This document shows, in pieces, positions 1 through 7,487 of a stretch of 64,000 nt of DNA; the stretch's first letter is position 1, and each line of letters starts with the position of its first letter. The stretch comes from Paenibacillus sp. 37 (GTDB lineage: Bacteria; Bacillota; Bacilli; Paenibacillales; Paenibacillaceae), in contig NZ_CP043761.1 of the NCBI RefSeq assembly GCF_008386395.1, positions 4,712,001 to 4,776,000 of the forward strand, written 5' to 3'. The notes under the pieces were generated by a model that ran no database searches, was not told the DNA's origin, and saw nothing but the letters and a program-made list of their open reading frames with translations. Both the position numbers and the translations under genes were made by a program.

Positions 1-431
1 TCCAATAATACGACGGCACGTCCCCGTTCCGCTGTAGGCATCGACTCCGATACCAGTGTGGATGCCACGGGCAACTCTCCGCCAAGTCCAATACCCGCAA
101 CCAGACGTAGGGCACACAATACGGCAAATCCAGTCGCCAATGCAGATAGACCGCTTGCAATCGTGAAGATTAACAAGGTCCACATCAGAATGGCCTTCCG
201 TCCAAAACGGTCCGCAAGTGCACCTGCAAGCAAGGCACCTAAAGCCATACCGATGGAGTTGATACTTGTCAGCACACCGACTTGTCCGGGACTGAGACTC
301 CATTCCTTGGCGAGTGCAGCCACGATAAAAGAGATCATTCCGACTTCCATCGCATCAAACAGCCAGCTCATGCCGGCACTGAACAGCAGCTTGCGCTGCT
401 TGGGATTCCGCAATACTTCCAGTTTGCTCAT
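1..431 (-). CDS. MFS transporter, N-terminal part (runs off the window)
   Basis: The first 143 codons of a major facilitator superfamily permease are visible on the reverse strand; the 3' part lies outside the window. The start ATG (429-431) follows a good Shine-Dalgarno, AAGGGAGC. The N-terminus has a helix with W-L-F-D-A-M-E, a loop A-D-R-F-G-R-K between helices 2 and 3, and G-I-G-L-G-G-E-L-P in helix 4. This pattern is typical of the sugar-porter/aromatic-acid/NiaP-like branch of MFS. By family knowledge it would be a 12-helix proton-coupled symporter of small organic solutes; the substrate cannot be read. It lies downstream of the CUT1 permease genes on the same strand, 113 bp away, so it may be co-transcribed. 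Confidence 0.85.
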   Translation of the reverse strand, partial: MSKLEVLRNPKQRKLLFSAGMSWLFDAMEVGMISFIVAALAKEWSLSPGQVGVLTSINSIGMALGALLAGALADRFGRKAILMWTLLIFTIASGLSALATGFAVLCALRLVAGIGLGGELPVASTLVSESMPTAERGRAVVLL

Positions 432-544
432 CACTTATAGCTCCCTTGATCTCTATGTAGTCACTCTGACACTAAATCATTATTATGCAGAATGCTCCAG
501 AAATCAATGCAAAATAAGCTTTTCCTGCCGATTTCTGCGATACC

Positions 545-1360
545 TTACCCCTTGAGTGAACCCGCTGTCAGACCTGCAACGAAGTAACGCTGGAGCAAAA
601 GGAACAATGCGATCATCGGAATAGCAGTGACAAGTACACCCGTGAGCATCATCGGATAGTTAGTTACATACTCCCCACGGAATTGCATCAGTGCTAGTGG
701 TAAAGTCAGCTTGGACTTACTGCTGAGCATGAGCATCGGAATAAGCAAGTCATTCCATACCATGACGAGCAGGAACGTAGCCGTTGCCGCCAGCGAAGGT
801 GCAGCAAGTGGCAGTGCAATCCGGGTGTAGAGCCTCCATTCGCTTGCTCCATCCATACTGCCCGCTTCCAGAATCTCCGAATTGAGCATGCGCATGAAGC
901 CTGTCAGCATAAATACAGAGACAGGCATCAGCATCGCCGCGGATACGACAATCAGGCCCGTCAGACTGTCCGACCACCCGAGTGTACGCGTGAGGGAATA
1001 GATCGGCAACATACTTACTTGGGATGGAACGATCAGACCGGCTACGAACAGAGCAAATACGATTTTGCCTACGCTGCCGCCCCAACGGACAATGGCGTAA
1101 GCAATCATGCTACTCAGCACTAATTCAATAGCGACCGTGCCAAGTGTCACGACCAGACTGTTCCCGAAATATTGCCACATCGGCTGGTTGCGGAACATGC
1201 CAGTGATGTTATCCCACGTAAACGGGTCCGGCCAGCTGAACGGACTGGTGAAGAAGTTGCTGCTTGTTTTGAACGAGGATACAAATACAAAGTACAACGG
1301 CACAAGGATCAGCAGCGCGTACACTAACAGAATCAGGCGATTGAACCATTTTAAAAACAT
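545..1360 (-). CDS. ABC sugar transporter permease, MalG-type (CUT1)
   Basis: A 271-residue inner-membrane permease with about six hydrophobic segments. The EAA loop reads E-A-G-S-M-D-G-A around residue 165, followed by R-I-A-L-P, which is the docking site for the ATPase subunit. The N-terminus (short basic start, one helix, then S-S-F-K) is typical of MalG-type CUT1 permeases. The start ATG at 1360 is preceded by AAGGGAG. It is the third gene of a lipoprotein-permease-permease set read leftward, 49 bp after the first permease. No ATPase gene is adjacent. In Firmicutes a shared MsmX-type ATPase usually energises such orphan importers, so the same is inferred here. The substrate is probably a mono- or oligosaccharide, but it is not determined. 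Confidence 0.93.
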   Translation of the reverse strand: MFLKWFNRLILLVYALLILVPLYFVFVSSFKTSSNFFTSPFSWPDPFTWDNITGMFRNQPMWQYFGNSLVVTLGTVAIELVLSSMIAYAIVRWGGSVGKIVFALFVAGLIVPSQVSMLPIYSLTRTLGWSDSLTGLIVVSAAMLMPVSVFMLTGFMRMLNSEILEAGSMDGASEWRLYTRIALPLAAPSLAATATFLLVMVWNDLLIPMLMLSSKSKLTLPLALMQFRGEYVTNYPMMLTGVLVTAIPMIALFLLLQRYFVAGLTAGSLKG

Positions 1361-1409
1361 GTGAACTCCCTTCTGCCTCTGTTGCAGGATGAATGCTCCA
1401 ACATCAACC

Positions 1410-2282
1410 TCAATAGCTTACCCGGTCGGCACGCAGTGCCTTGAACTGCAACAGTGTCAAGAGCGCGAGCAACACCAGGAAGATCATGGAACCGGCAGAA
1501 GCCAGACCAAATGAATAGCTGCCAAAGGCGGTATGATAGATATATGTTGTCAAAATTTCAGTTGCGTAGTTCGGGCCTCCGTCCGTCATGGTGAAAATGA
1601 GGTCAAATGCCTTGAACGACTGAATGGTCGTATAGGCCACAACAATCGTTGCCGAAGGTGCCAGGAGTGGCCAGGTCACCTTACGGAATACCTGCCATTT
1701 GCTGCCGCCGTCCATACGAGCCGCTTCATACAGTTCTGCCGGGATACCTTGCAGACCTGCGATGAATACGATCATCATCTGTCCGGCATGGGCCCAGACT
1801 TGGACCGCAGCGATGGAATAGATGGCGATCTTGGGATCACCAATCCAGTTGCGGGCGATGCTGCTCATCCCGGCTTCATTCAGTCCATAGTTGATCAACC
1901 CAATGGATGGATCATACATGAACGCCCAGATCAGCCCGACCGATACGGAGGACAGAATCGCAGGCAGGAAATACAATGCCCGAAGCACAATGCGTGTCTT
2001 GGTATTGCGTACCAAGAGCAGGGCCAGAACAAGTGAAATAAAAGTTTGTGCAATAACAACTGTTAACATGAACTCCACGTTATTGCCAAAGGCTTTGCGG
2101 AATACGATGCTGCTGAGACTATCCTTGTAATTATCCAGCCCTACAAATGCATACGACGGGGATACCCCGTCCCAATCCGTAAAGGAGTAGAACAGCCCCG
2201 TCAATGTAGGAAATACGAACAATCCAACGTACAGCAGCAACCCGGGGATCAGAAACAGGGATAGCTGAATACGATTCTTCAT
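1410..2282 (-). CDS. ABC sugar transporter permease, MalF-type (CUT1)
   Basis: A 290-residue permease with six predicted membrane helices. The N-terminal helix is followed by S-F-T-D-W-D-G, typical of MalF/UgpA-type proteins, and the EAA motif E-A-A-R-M-D-G-G lies near residue 190. The ATG at 2282 lies just 3 bp after the stop codon of the binding-protein gene, so the two genes are translationally close; GGGAAA inside the end of the upstream gene can serve as ribosome binding site. It pairs with the MalG-type permease downstream to form the membrane channel of a CUT1 importer. Length and motifs are normal and nothing suggests damage. Confidence 0.94.
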   Translation of the reverse strand: MKNRIQLSLFLIPGLLLYVGLFVFPTLTGLFYSFTDWDGVSPSYAFVGLDNYKDSLSSIVFRKAFGNNVEFMLTVVIAQTFISLVLALLLVRNTKTRIVLRALYFLPAILSSVSVGLIWAFMYDPSIGLINYGLNEAGMSSIARNWIGDPKIAIYSIAAVQVWAHAGQMMIVFIAGLQGIPAELYEAARMDGGSKWQVFRKVTWPLLAPSATIVVAYTTIQSFKAFDLIFTMTDGGPNYATEILTTYIYHTAFGSYSFGLASAGSMIFLVLLALLTLLQFKALRADRVSY

Positions 2283-2285
2283 CGT

Positions 2286-3560
2286 TTATTTCCCGATATG
2301 CTGATCAATGATCGCTTGTGCCTGCTGTGCTGCTTCTTCTGGAGAAGTGCCGCTCAGCACAGCCTGAATGGAGTTGGTTACGGCTTTTTGATTATCTCCG
2401 TTCAGGATGGTGAACCGTGGCTGGAACACGGTCTTTTTGCTTGCCCATTCTCCGGCTACCTGAAGCTCAGGCGTATCGTACTTCACATCATTCACCGTTA
2501 CATTCTGTCCCGTTTGGTTGGCATAGTCACTCGCTACATCGGGATTGCTCAAAAATTCAAGGAACTTCTTCGATTCTTCCGGATGTTTCGATTTGCTATT
2601 CACCGCGAGCATGAATGTAGTGGTATGCACCCCTTCATATTTCGCCTGATCGGCACTTACTGTAATTGGTGCAAGCAGTTTTTGCTCCAGATTCGGGTTT
2701 TGCTGTTTGTTCTGAGCGAGTTGATATGATCCACTTGCCAGCATCGCTGCTTTTTCTTGAATAAACAGTGCGCCAGCCGCAGGGTCCTTCGTACCCAATG
2801 CATCCTGCTGGAAGTAACCTTTATCGTTCAGTTCCTTGATTTGAGTCAATGTTTTCACCCAAAACTCATCCGTCAGTTTGGCTTCGCCCGCTTCCACTTT
2901 GGTAAAAATGTCGTCACTTGGTGCGTTGTTCATCACCATCGTATTCATGAATTGCCCTGGGCCAATATCCGCTCCGGCAAAGGCAATCGGAATGATGCCA
3001 TTGTCTTTCAGCTTCTGGCACAACGCCAGAAACCCTTCCCAGTCCTTCGGTAGCGTCAAGCCGTATTTTTCAAACAGTTTGACGTTATAGATTGGATCGT
3101 TATATACGAGTTGATACGGGATCGCATATTGCTTGCCATCGTGCTGTCCTGCTTCAATCAGCTTCGGATTGTAAGCCGAAAGGAACGATGATCCGCTCAG
3201 GTCCGTGAACAATCCCGCCTTGGTGAAGGCTTCGAATTGTGCACCCGGGAAGGAAGCAAATACATCTCCTACCGAACCGTCACTGATTTTGGATTGTACA
3301 GTGGACTGATATTGATCGGAGGGCAGCGTCTGCATCTCCACGTTGATGTTCGGATTTTCTTTTTCAAATGCGTCAATGGTCTTGTTGAGTGCTTCGGAAT
3401 CTTCTCCGCGCCAGTGCATGAAGCTGATCGTAACCTTGCCTGAACCTGAGGAGCCGTTATCTCCAGAGGACGCGTTATCCCCACCGCCGCAAGCTGACAA
3501 CAGGATGGACATCACCAGCATACTGACAAGCGGCAGGATCAATTTTTTATTTTTTTTCAT
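2286..3560 (-). CDS. Extracellular solute-binding lipoprotein, family 1 (CUT1 ABC importer)
   Basis: A 424-residue binding protein with a lipoprotein signal peptide: basic MKKNKK, a hydrophobic stretch, then the lipobox L-S-A-C with Cys24 as lipidation site, followed by a Gly/Ser-rich linker. The mature part starts with I-S-F-M-H-W-R-G-E-D and contains E-F-L-S-N-P near the C-terminus, both usual in SBP family 1 proteins that bind sugars. It captures substrate outside the membrane and delivers it to the two downstream permeases. It is first of the three-gene set. The start ATG has AGGAGG nearby. Its upstream region is almost completely occupied by palindromic element copy A. A sulfosugar or glycoside substrate is possible because of the SsuD neighbour, but this is only inference. 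Confidence 0.93.
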   Translation of the reverse strand: MKKNKKLILPLVSMLVMSILLSACGGGDNASSGDNGSSGSGKVTISFMHWRGEDSEALNKTIDAFEKENPNINVEMQTLPSDQYQSTVQSKISDGSVGDVFASFPGAQFEAFTKAGLFTDLSGSSFLSAYNPKLIEAGQHDGKQYAIPYQLVYNDPIYNVKLFEKYGLTLPKDWEGFLALCQKLKDNGIIPIAFAGADIGPGQFMNTMVMNNAPSDDIFTKVEAGEAKLTDEFWVKTLTQIKELNDKGYFQQDALGTKDPAAGALFIQEKAAMLASGSYQLAQNKQQNPNLEQKLLAPITVSADQAKYEGVHTTTFMLAVNSKSKHPEESKKFLEFLSNPDVASDYANQTGQNVTVNDVKYDTPELQVAGEWASKKTVFQPRFTILNGDNQKAVTNSIQAVLSGTSPEEAAQQAQAIIDQHIGK

Positions 3561-3590
3561 GAAAGACGACCTCCTGAGGATGATTGATAT

Positions 3591-3772
3591 GTTAACTAAA
3601 GAATGTTTATACTGAACGCACTCCGATGACAGAATAACCTTCCGATCGCTGTTATCCCCAGATTTATTTGATTCCCTTTTATAAAAGGAAAAATCCGGGG
3701 ATAAAGGCGAACGCTTCGCTTCTTCACGTTATTTCTGTCCTCTCCGTTTTCGTATAAAAAGATTAGTTGAAC
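3591..3772. repeat. Dispersed palindromic element, copy A
   Basis: A roughly 180-bp imperfect inverted repeat fills the gap between the ssuD-like stop and the binding-protein start. Outer arms: GTTAACTAA with TTAGTTGAAC and TTTATAC with GTATAAA. Middle arms: GACAGAATAACC with its complement in CGTTATTTCTGTCC. Core arms: TTATCCCCAGATTT and AAATCCGGGGATAA around a short loop of T-rich and A-rich runs (about 3667-3690). The same sequence recurs at 4995-5187, 9842-10069 and 24151-24332. Function is unknown. It might be a MITE-like element or a structured RNA. Confidence 0.8.
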
Positions 3773-3776
3773 CTAT

Positions 3777-4979
3777 TTAGTTAGTAGTAACTTGATGCTG
3801 CTTCTGTCTTGTTTTCCATTTTTCTCGAATGATTGGCATCACGGCACGTCCGAAGATTTCTGCCTCTTCCAGATGAGGGTAACCTGACAGAATGAAGGTC
3901 GTAACGCCGAGATCTCCATATTCCATCAAGCGTTCTGCGACTTGTTCGGCTGTACCTACAATGAGGATTGCACCGCCGGATCGCACAACGGACAAGCCTG
4001 TCCACAGGTTGGGACCTACGACAAACTGCTGCTTCTCGGACAGTTCCCGTAACTCGTTCTGTCTGCGTTGGTTGGTTGCATCCGTCTCGGCAAAAGCGGC
4101 TTTGGCTTTCTCGATCGCTTCTGGTGGTACTTTACTAATAATCTCCCAAGCTGCTGCCCATGCTTCTTCTTCGGTATCCCGAATGAGAACCTGAGCACGC
4201 ATACCGTAACGGAGCTGACGATCTTGTCCCGTTTCCTCTTTTACTTGCTGACGAATGACCTCAATCTCTTCGATTTGCTCCTGAATCCAGTCATGAGGCT
4301 CGCCCCACATCAGGAACGTATCTGCATGCTCAACGGCCACCTTCTTGGCAATCGGTGAACTTCCTCCCAGATAGAATGGTGGATGTGGATTTTGAACCGT
4401 CTCCGGCATGCCTACCGGCCCTTTGAAATTATAATACTGCCCGTTGAATTCAGGATTGAGATCGCTGGATGCATCAGCTCCTGATTGTGTGCCACTTCCG
4501 GCAAACTCCGTCAGATTCAGTCCCGTCGATTGCGTCCACGAACGCTTCATCACTTCCATATACTCACTCGCGCGAACATACCGTTCATCATGCGCATGTG
4601 CGAGTGGATCTCCCAGTTCCTCCAGATCCCGAACGGAACTGCCTGTCACTACATTGATCATGGCACGACCACCAGAGAGCTGATCCAGTGCCGCTCCCAT
4701 GCGTGCAGCAAGTACGGGTGTAACCAAACCCGGGCGAATGGCAACAAGGGGACGCAATGTTTTCGTATGACTCATTACTGCCGAGCCAACCACCCATGCG
4801 TCCAGACACGCTCCCCCTGTCGGAATTAGTACAAATTCGAATCCTGCCTTCTCCGCCGTCTGTGCCACATCGATCAGATAATCCAGACTCGGCTCCCGCT
4901 CCGGGGCAACCCCTACATACTTCCCATCCCCTGCTGTAGGCAAAAACCATCCAAACTTCATTTCTTCCTGTTCGCTCAC
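3777..4979 (-). CDS. ssuD: FMNH2-dependent alkanesulfonate-type monooxygenase (SsuD family)
   Basis: A bacterial-luciferase-like flavin monooxygenase of about 400 residues. The N-terminus K-F-G-W-F-L-P-T-A-G-D-G matches the SsuD signature F-W-F-L-P-T-x-G-D-G, and later stretches such as M-I-N-V-V-T-G-S and F-Y-L-G-G-S-S also fit SsuD. Family members use reduced FMN and oxygen to cleave C-S bonds of alkanesulfonates, releasing sulfite for sulfur supply. I prefer the GTG at 4979, nine bases after AGAAGGGA; a TTG at 4988 sits too close to that site. No SsuABC transporter or SsuE flavin reductase is adjacent. Its neighbours are a CUT1 sugar importer and a divergent AraC regulator, an arrangement that recalls sulfoquinovose monooxygenase loci. 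The substrate is therefore open. Confidence 0.88.
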   Translation of the reverse strand: MSEQEEMKFGWFLPTAGDGKYVGVAPEREPSLDYLIDVAQTAEKAGFEFVLIPTGGACLDAWVVGSAVMSHTKTLRPLVAIRPGLVTPVLAARMGAALDQLSGGRAMINVVTGSSVRDLEELGDPLAHAHDERYVRASEYMEVMKRSWTQSTGLNLTEFAGSGTQSGADASSDLNPEFNGQYYNFKGPVGMPETVQNPHPPFYLGGSSPIAKKVAVEHADTFLMWGEPHDWIQEQIEEIEVIRQQVKEETGQDRQLRYGMRAQVLIRDTEEEAWAAAWEIISKVPPEAIEKAKAAFAETDATNQRRQNELRELSEKQQFVVGPNLWTGLSVVRSGGAILIVGTAEQVAERLMEYGDLGVTTFILSGYPHLEEAEIFGRAVMPIIREKWKTRQKQHQVTTN

Positions 4980-4994
4980 AAGAGTCAATCCCTT

Positions 4995-5187
4995 CTATGA
5001 TAAATTGCTCTAAAAATGTTTCACTCAAGCACTTCGGTTACAAAAAACCTTTCGAGCACTCTTGTCCCCAGATTTCTTTTCATTCCCCTTTAATGGGAAA
5101 ATCCGGTGACAAAGGTGCACGCTTCGCTTCTTCAGGTCCTTTCTGTCCCCTCCGTTGTCGTGTCATTCTTTAAATTGATTTATTAGA
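4995..5187. repeat. Dispersed palindromic element, copy B (diverged)
   Basis: This copy lies just upstream of the ssuD-like start, in the 446-bp divergent region before the AraC gene. It is the most diverged copy. Its core stem carries TTGTCCCC on the left and GGTGACAA on the right, where the other copies have TTATCCCC and GGGGATAA, so an A-T pair has become a G-C pair on both arms. The ACGCTTCGCTTCTTCAGG block and CTGTCC..TCCGTT are conserved. The outer limits are less certain than for copies C and D. Confidence 0.68.
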
Positions 5188-5333
5188 CATATTCAGAATC
5201 AAATGCCGATTAATTAACTTGGTTTAATAGGTATGGACATCATATCAATTGATTTGTCTGTGAGCAATGTCATTTCGCGGCAATTTCATTTTGTCATTTT
5301 GTGGTCTTTTCTCAGATTTAGGTCTTCCTGATC

Positions 5334-5363
5334 TTGAATATGTATAAAACCCACCTGTATAAT
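5334..5363 (+). promoter_or_regulatory. Sigma-A type promoter for the AraC-family gene
   Basis: A -35 box TTGAAT (5334-5339) and a perfect -10 box TATAAT (5358-5363) are separated by 18 bp, and transcription would begin about 55 bp before the AraC start codon. Between element copy B and this promoter (5188-5333) the sequence is AT-rich with no further feature that I can name. Confidence 0.6.
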
Positions 5364-5425
5364 AGGTTATAAGAGAAACTTTTAGAATGTACAAACGATA
5401 CTTATACAATAAAGAGGTGTTCCTG

Positions 5426-6298
5426 ATGACCGAGAGCATGAAGGAGGACCACCATGAGTTTTTGGAACTTATTTTCTTCACTCCATCTGAATTCGAGAAA
5501 GCTGGTGGCGCCTGGCCGATTCGCATTGGCCGTAATATAGCCAAAACCAACTATCATATTGGCCCGCGCACTACGCCTTATTATTATTTGCTGTTTGTAC
5601 TGGAGGGGGAAGGTACATTCATACAGAATGGACAGCGTCACGCCCTTCGTGCCAGGGATGCGTTCTGTCTGTTTCCACAAGTTACGCATGAATACTGGAC
5701 GGACCCGGAGGACACGTTGCAGAAAATATTTATTGCCTTTGACGGCGCACATGCAGCCGAGCTACTGTCTCGGATTGGACTTACACCCGACTCACCGTAT
5801 CGTTCAGGTGTACTGACGCCGGAGACTGCAAGCGCCATGCGTTCGTTCATGGAGGATGTTCGCAAACCGCAGGACGGAGCGAGTGATCTGGGACGACTCA
5901 CCCGATTTCTAAACCTCTTCGACCGAATTGCCCGGTCCCCCGCAACCAAAGGATTGCAACCGGATTCAGCCACACCTTGGCTCCAGAAAGGCAAGGAATA
6001 CATGGATATTCATTTTGCAGGCGGCATCTCCGTGGAAGGCGTGTCCGCTCATGCGGGTGTGGATCGAACCCATTTTGCCAAACAGTTCCGCAAAGCCTAT
6101 GGTCTGTCCCCTGTGCAATATATCCAACAATTGAAAATGAATCAGGCCAAACGCCTGCTGGTACAGACGCCGCTAAGCTTAACTGAAGTGGCTCACTCCG
6201 TGGGTTATCCCGACTTGTTCTCCTTCTCCAAAGCGTTCAAAAAACAAGTCGGTTTGCCGCCCAATCGTTATCGTACAGCGGAGAGTACTAAAGAATGA
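5426..6298 (+). CDS. AraC family transcriptional regulator with N-terminal cupin domain
   Basis: A 290-residue regulator. Residues about 20-150 form an AraC-type cupin (sugar-binding-like) domain with G-P-R-T-T-P-Y-Y and F-C-L-F-P-Q-V-T-H-E-Y-W. The last 100 residues hold two helix-turn-helix units, ending with the AraC signature around A-H-S-V-G-Y-P-D, F-S-F-S-K-A-F-K and G-L-P-P-N-R-Y-R. The start ATG at 5426 is placed six bases after AGAGGTG; an upstream ATG lacks a ribosome binding site. It is transcribed divergently from the ssuD-like gene, and AraC regulators often control the neighbouring divergent operon, so control of ssuD and perhaps the CUT1 importer is likely. The effector is unknown. 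Confidence 0.92.
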   Translation: MTESMKEDHHEFLELIFFTPSEFEKAGGAWPIRIGRNIAKTNYHIGPRTTPYYYLLFVLEGEGTFIQNGQRHALRARDAFCLFPQVTHEYWTDPEDTLQKIFIAFDGAHAAELLSRIGLTPDSPYRSGVLTPETASAMRSFMEDVRKPQDGASDLGRLTRFLNLFDRIARSPATKGLQPDSATPWLQKGKEYMDIHFAGGISVEGVSAHAGVDRTHFAKQFRKAYGLSPVQYIQQLKMNQAKRLLVQTPLSLTEVAHSVGYPDLFSFSKAFKKQVGLPPNRYRTAESTKE

Positions 6299-6318
6299 GG
6301 GAGCGACCTTTCGCTCCC
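6299..6318 (+). terminator. Hairpin directly after the AraC gene
   Basis: GGGAGCGA, loop CCTT, TCGCTCCC begins at the base after the stop codon. The 8-bp perfect stem is strong, but no T-run follows, so it may be a 3'-end stabilising hairpin or a weak terminator. Confidence 0.5.
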
Positions 6319-6455
6319 CAGCCTATAATCCATTCCTTATGCACCACGCCTGTATACGTTGTGTAAGATGTCACCTCTACCAAATTACAATGGACTCCTG
6401 AGTTTCATATCCTGCACAGCATAGTGCTGCAAAACCCATTACGAAATCCGTCACC

Positions 6456-6495
6456 AAAGAAGGCAAGCCCCATCTACCCGGGACTTGCCTTCTTT
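6456..6495. terminator. Bidirectional terminator between convergent genes
   Basis: AAAGAAGGCAAG (6456-6467) pairs perfectly with CTTGCCTTCTTT (6484-6495) across a 16-base loop. It separates the rightward AraC gene from the leftward polysaccharide cluster and has short T-rich ends on both strands. The rest of 6319-6555 holds nothing else recognisable. Confidence 0.7.
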
Positions 6496-6555
6496 CTATA
6501 CTATAGTCTTGACTACACGTACTCGAAACCAGGAACTTTTTACGTTGACATAAAA

Positions 6556-7479
6556 CTATTCCTTCTTTTCATCCTTGCGCGCAAGTGGAATACCGTTCTT
6601 CTTGGCATACCATGCTTCATAATGATGCACAGCTACACCTGCAAATGAAGAATGAGAGGAACCGAGATCAAACACCTTCGCCATCTCTTCATTCATATTG
6701 CTAACCGGTTTACGGAAAAAGGTCAGGTGATCCCCCTCGTGTGTATCCGCGAGTTCCGCTCCGATCCAGACTTTCTTGCCGAGATCATCCGCTTCGTCCA
6801 GTTCTTCCTTGGACAGATCATACATCTGCTGTCCACTGTCCCGATAAGCCATAATGGCCACCGCATCGAAGTGGGAGATCACCCAGCGACTGAATGTACC
6901 CTCACCTTCAGCCGACTGACGGGCATCAAGCCAGAACGGGATGGCAGCGCTCATGTACAGTCCGGCATCCTCGCCGGCTTTTGTCCAGGCCTTCATGTTG
7001 TTCTGCCACTCTCCAATGACACTGTTCTCCTCTTTCTCCCAGCGCTTCAGCTGATACGGCTCCACATCCAGTTGAATGCCTTCGAAGCGTTCATTCTTGG
7101 CGGAAGTTTCATTGTATGCTCGTACTCGCTCGATAAAAGCAAGTCCTTCATCCCGCTTTTCCTCATAAGCCCAGTCTGCATGACCGTTAAGTCCATGCAC
7201 TTCAATCTCAGCCTGCCGGGCAGCCGCAATGAATTTGCGATATGTTGCATCAGGCACCTCATCCTGGATTTGCAGGAAGATGGTATCCACGCCCTGTTCT
7301 TTGGAAAAAGCAATAATTTGAGGCGTTTGTTCTGCAATAATGGACGCGTCCCACAGCCAGGTCGCTTTATGTTCCTCCGTCGTGAACCATTTGAACATCC
7401 AGGACAGAAGCAGCAGGCATAACACCGCAGCCAGAATAGCCCATTTCGCCATACCCACCAGCTTGCCCCGTTGCCTCAT
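6556..7479 (-). CDS. Membrane-anchored TIM-barrel (glycosidase-like) protein
   Basis: A 307-residue protein with an uncleaved signal anchor (about residues 10-30: A-K-W-A-I-L-A-A-V-L-C-L-L-L-L) and an extracytoplasmic TIM-barrel-like domain. G-I-Q-L-D-V-E-P-Y resembles the acidic strand-4 motif of GH18-like and related polysaccharide-processing barrels, and V-A-I-M-A-Y-R fits a later barrel strand. No named family could be assigned. It is last in the leftward polysaccharide cluster, and its ribosome binding site (TGAGGAA) overlaps the stop of the nucleotide-sugar dehydrogenase gene, so the two are translationally coupled. A role in trimming or releasing the exported polymer is inferred from context only. 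Confidence 0.72.
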   Translation of the reverse strand: MRQRGKLVGMAKWAILAAVLCLLLLSWMFKWFTTEEHKATWLWDASIIAEQTPQIIAFSKEQGVDTIFLQIQDEVPDATYRKFIAAARQAEIEVHGLNGHADWAYEEKRDEGLAFIERVRAYNETSAKNERFEGIQLDVEPYQLKRWEKEENSVIGEWQNNMKAWTKAGEDAGLYMSAAIPFWLDARQSAEGEGTFSRWVISHFDAVAIMAYRDSGQQMYDLSKEELDEADDLGKKVWIGAELADTHEGDHLTFFRKPVSNMNEEMAKVFDLGSSHSSFAGVAVHHYEAWYAKKNGIPLARKDEKKE

Positions 7480-7487
7480 ATATTTCC

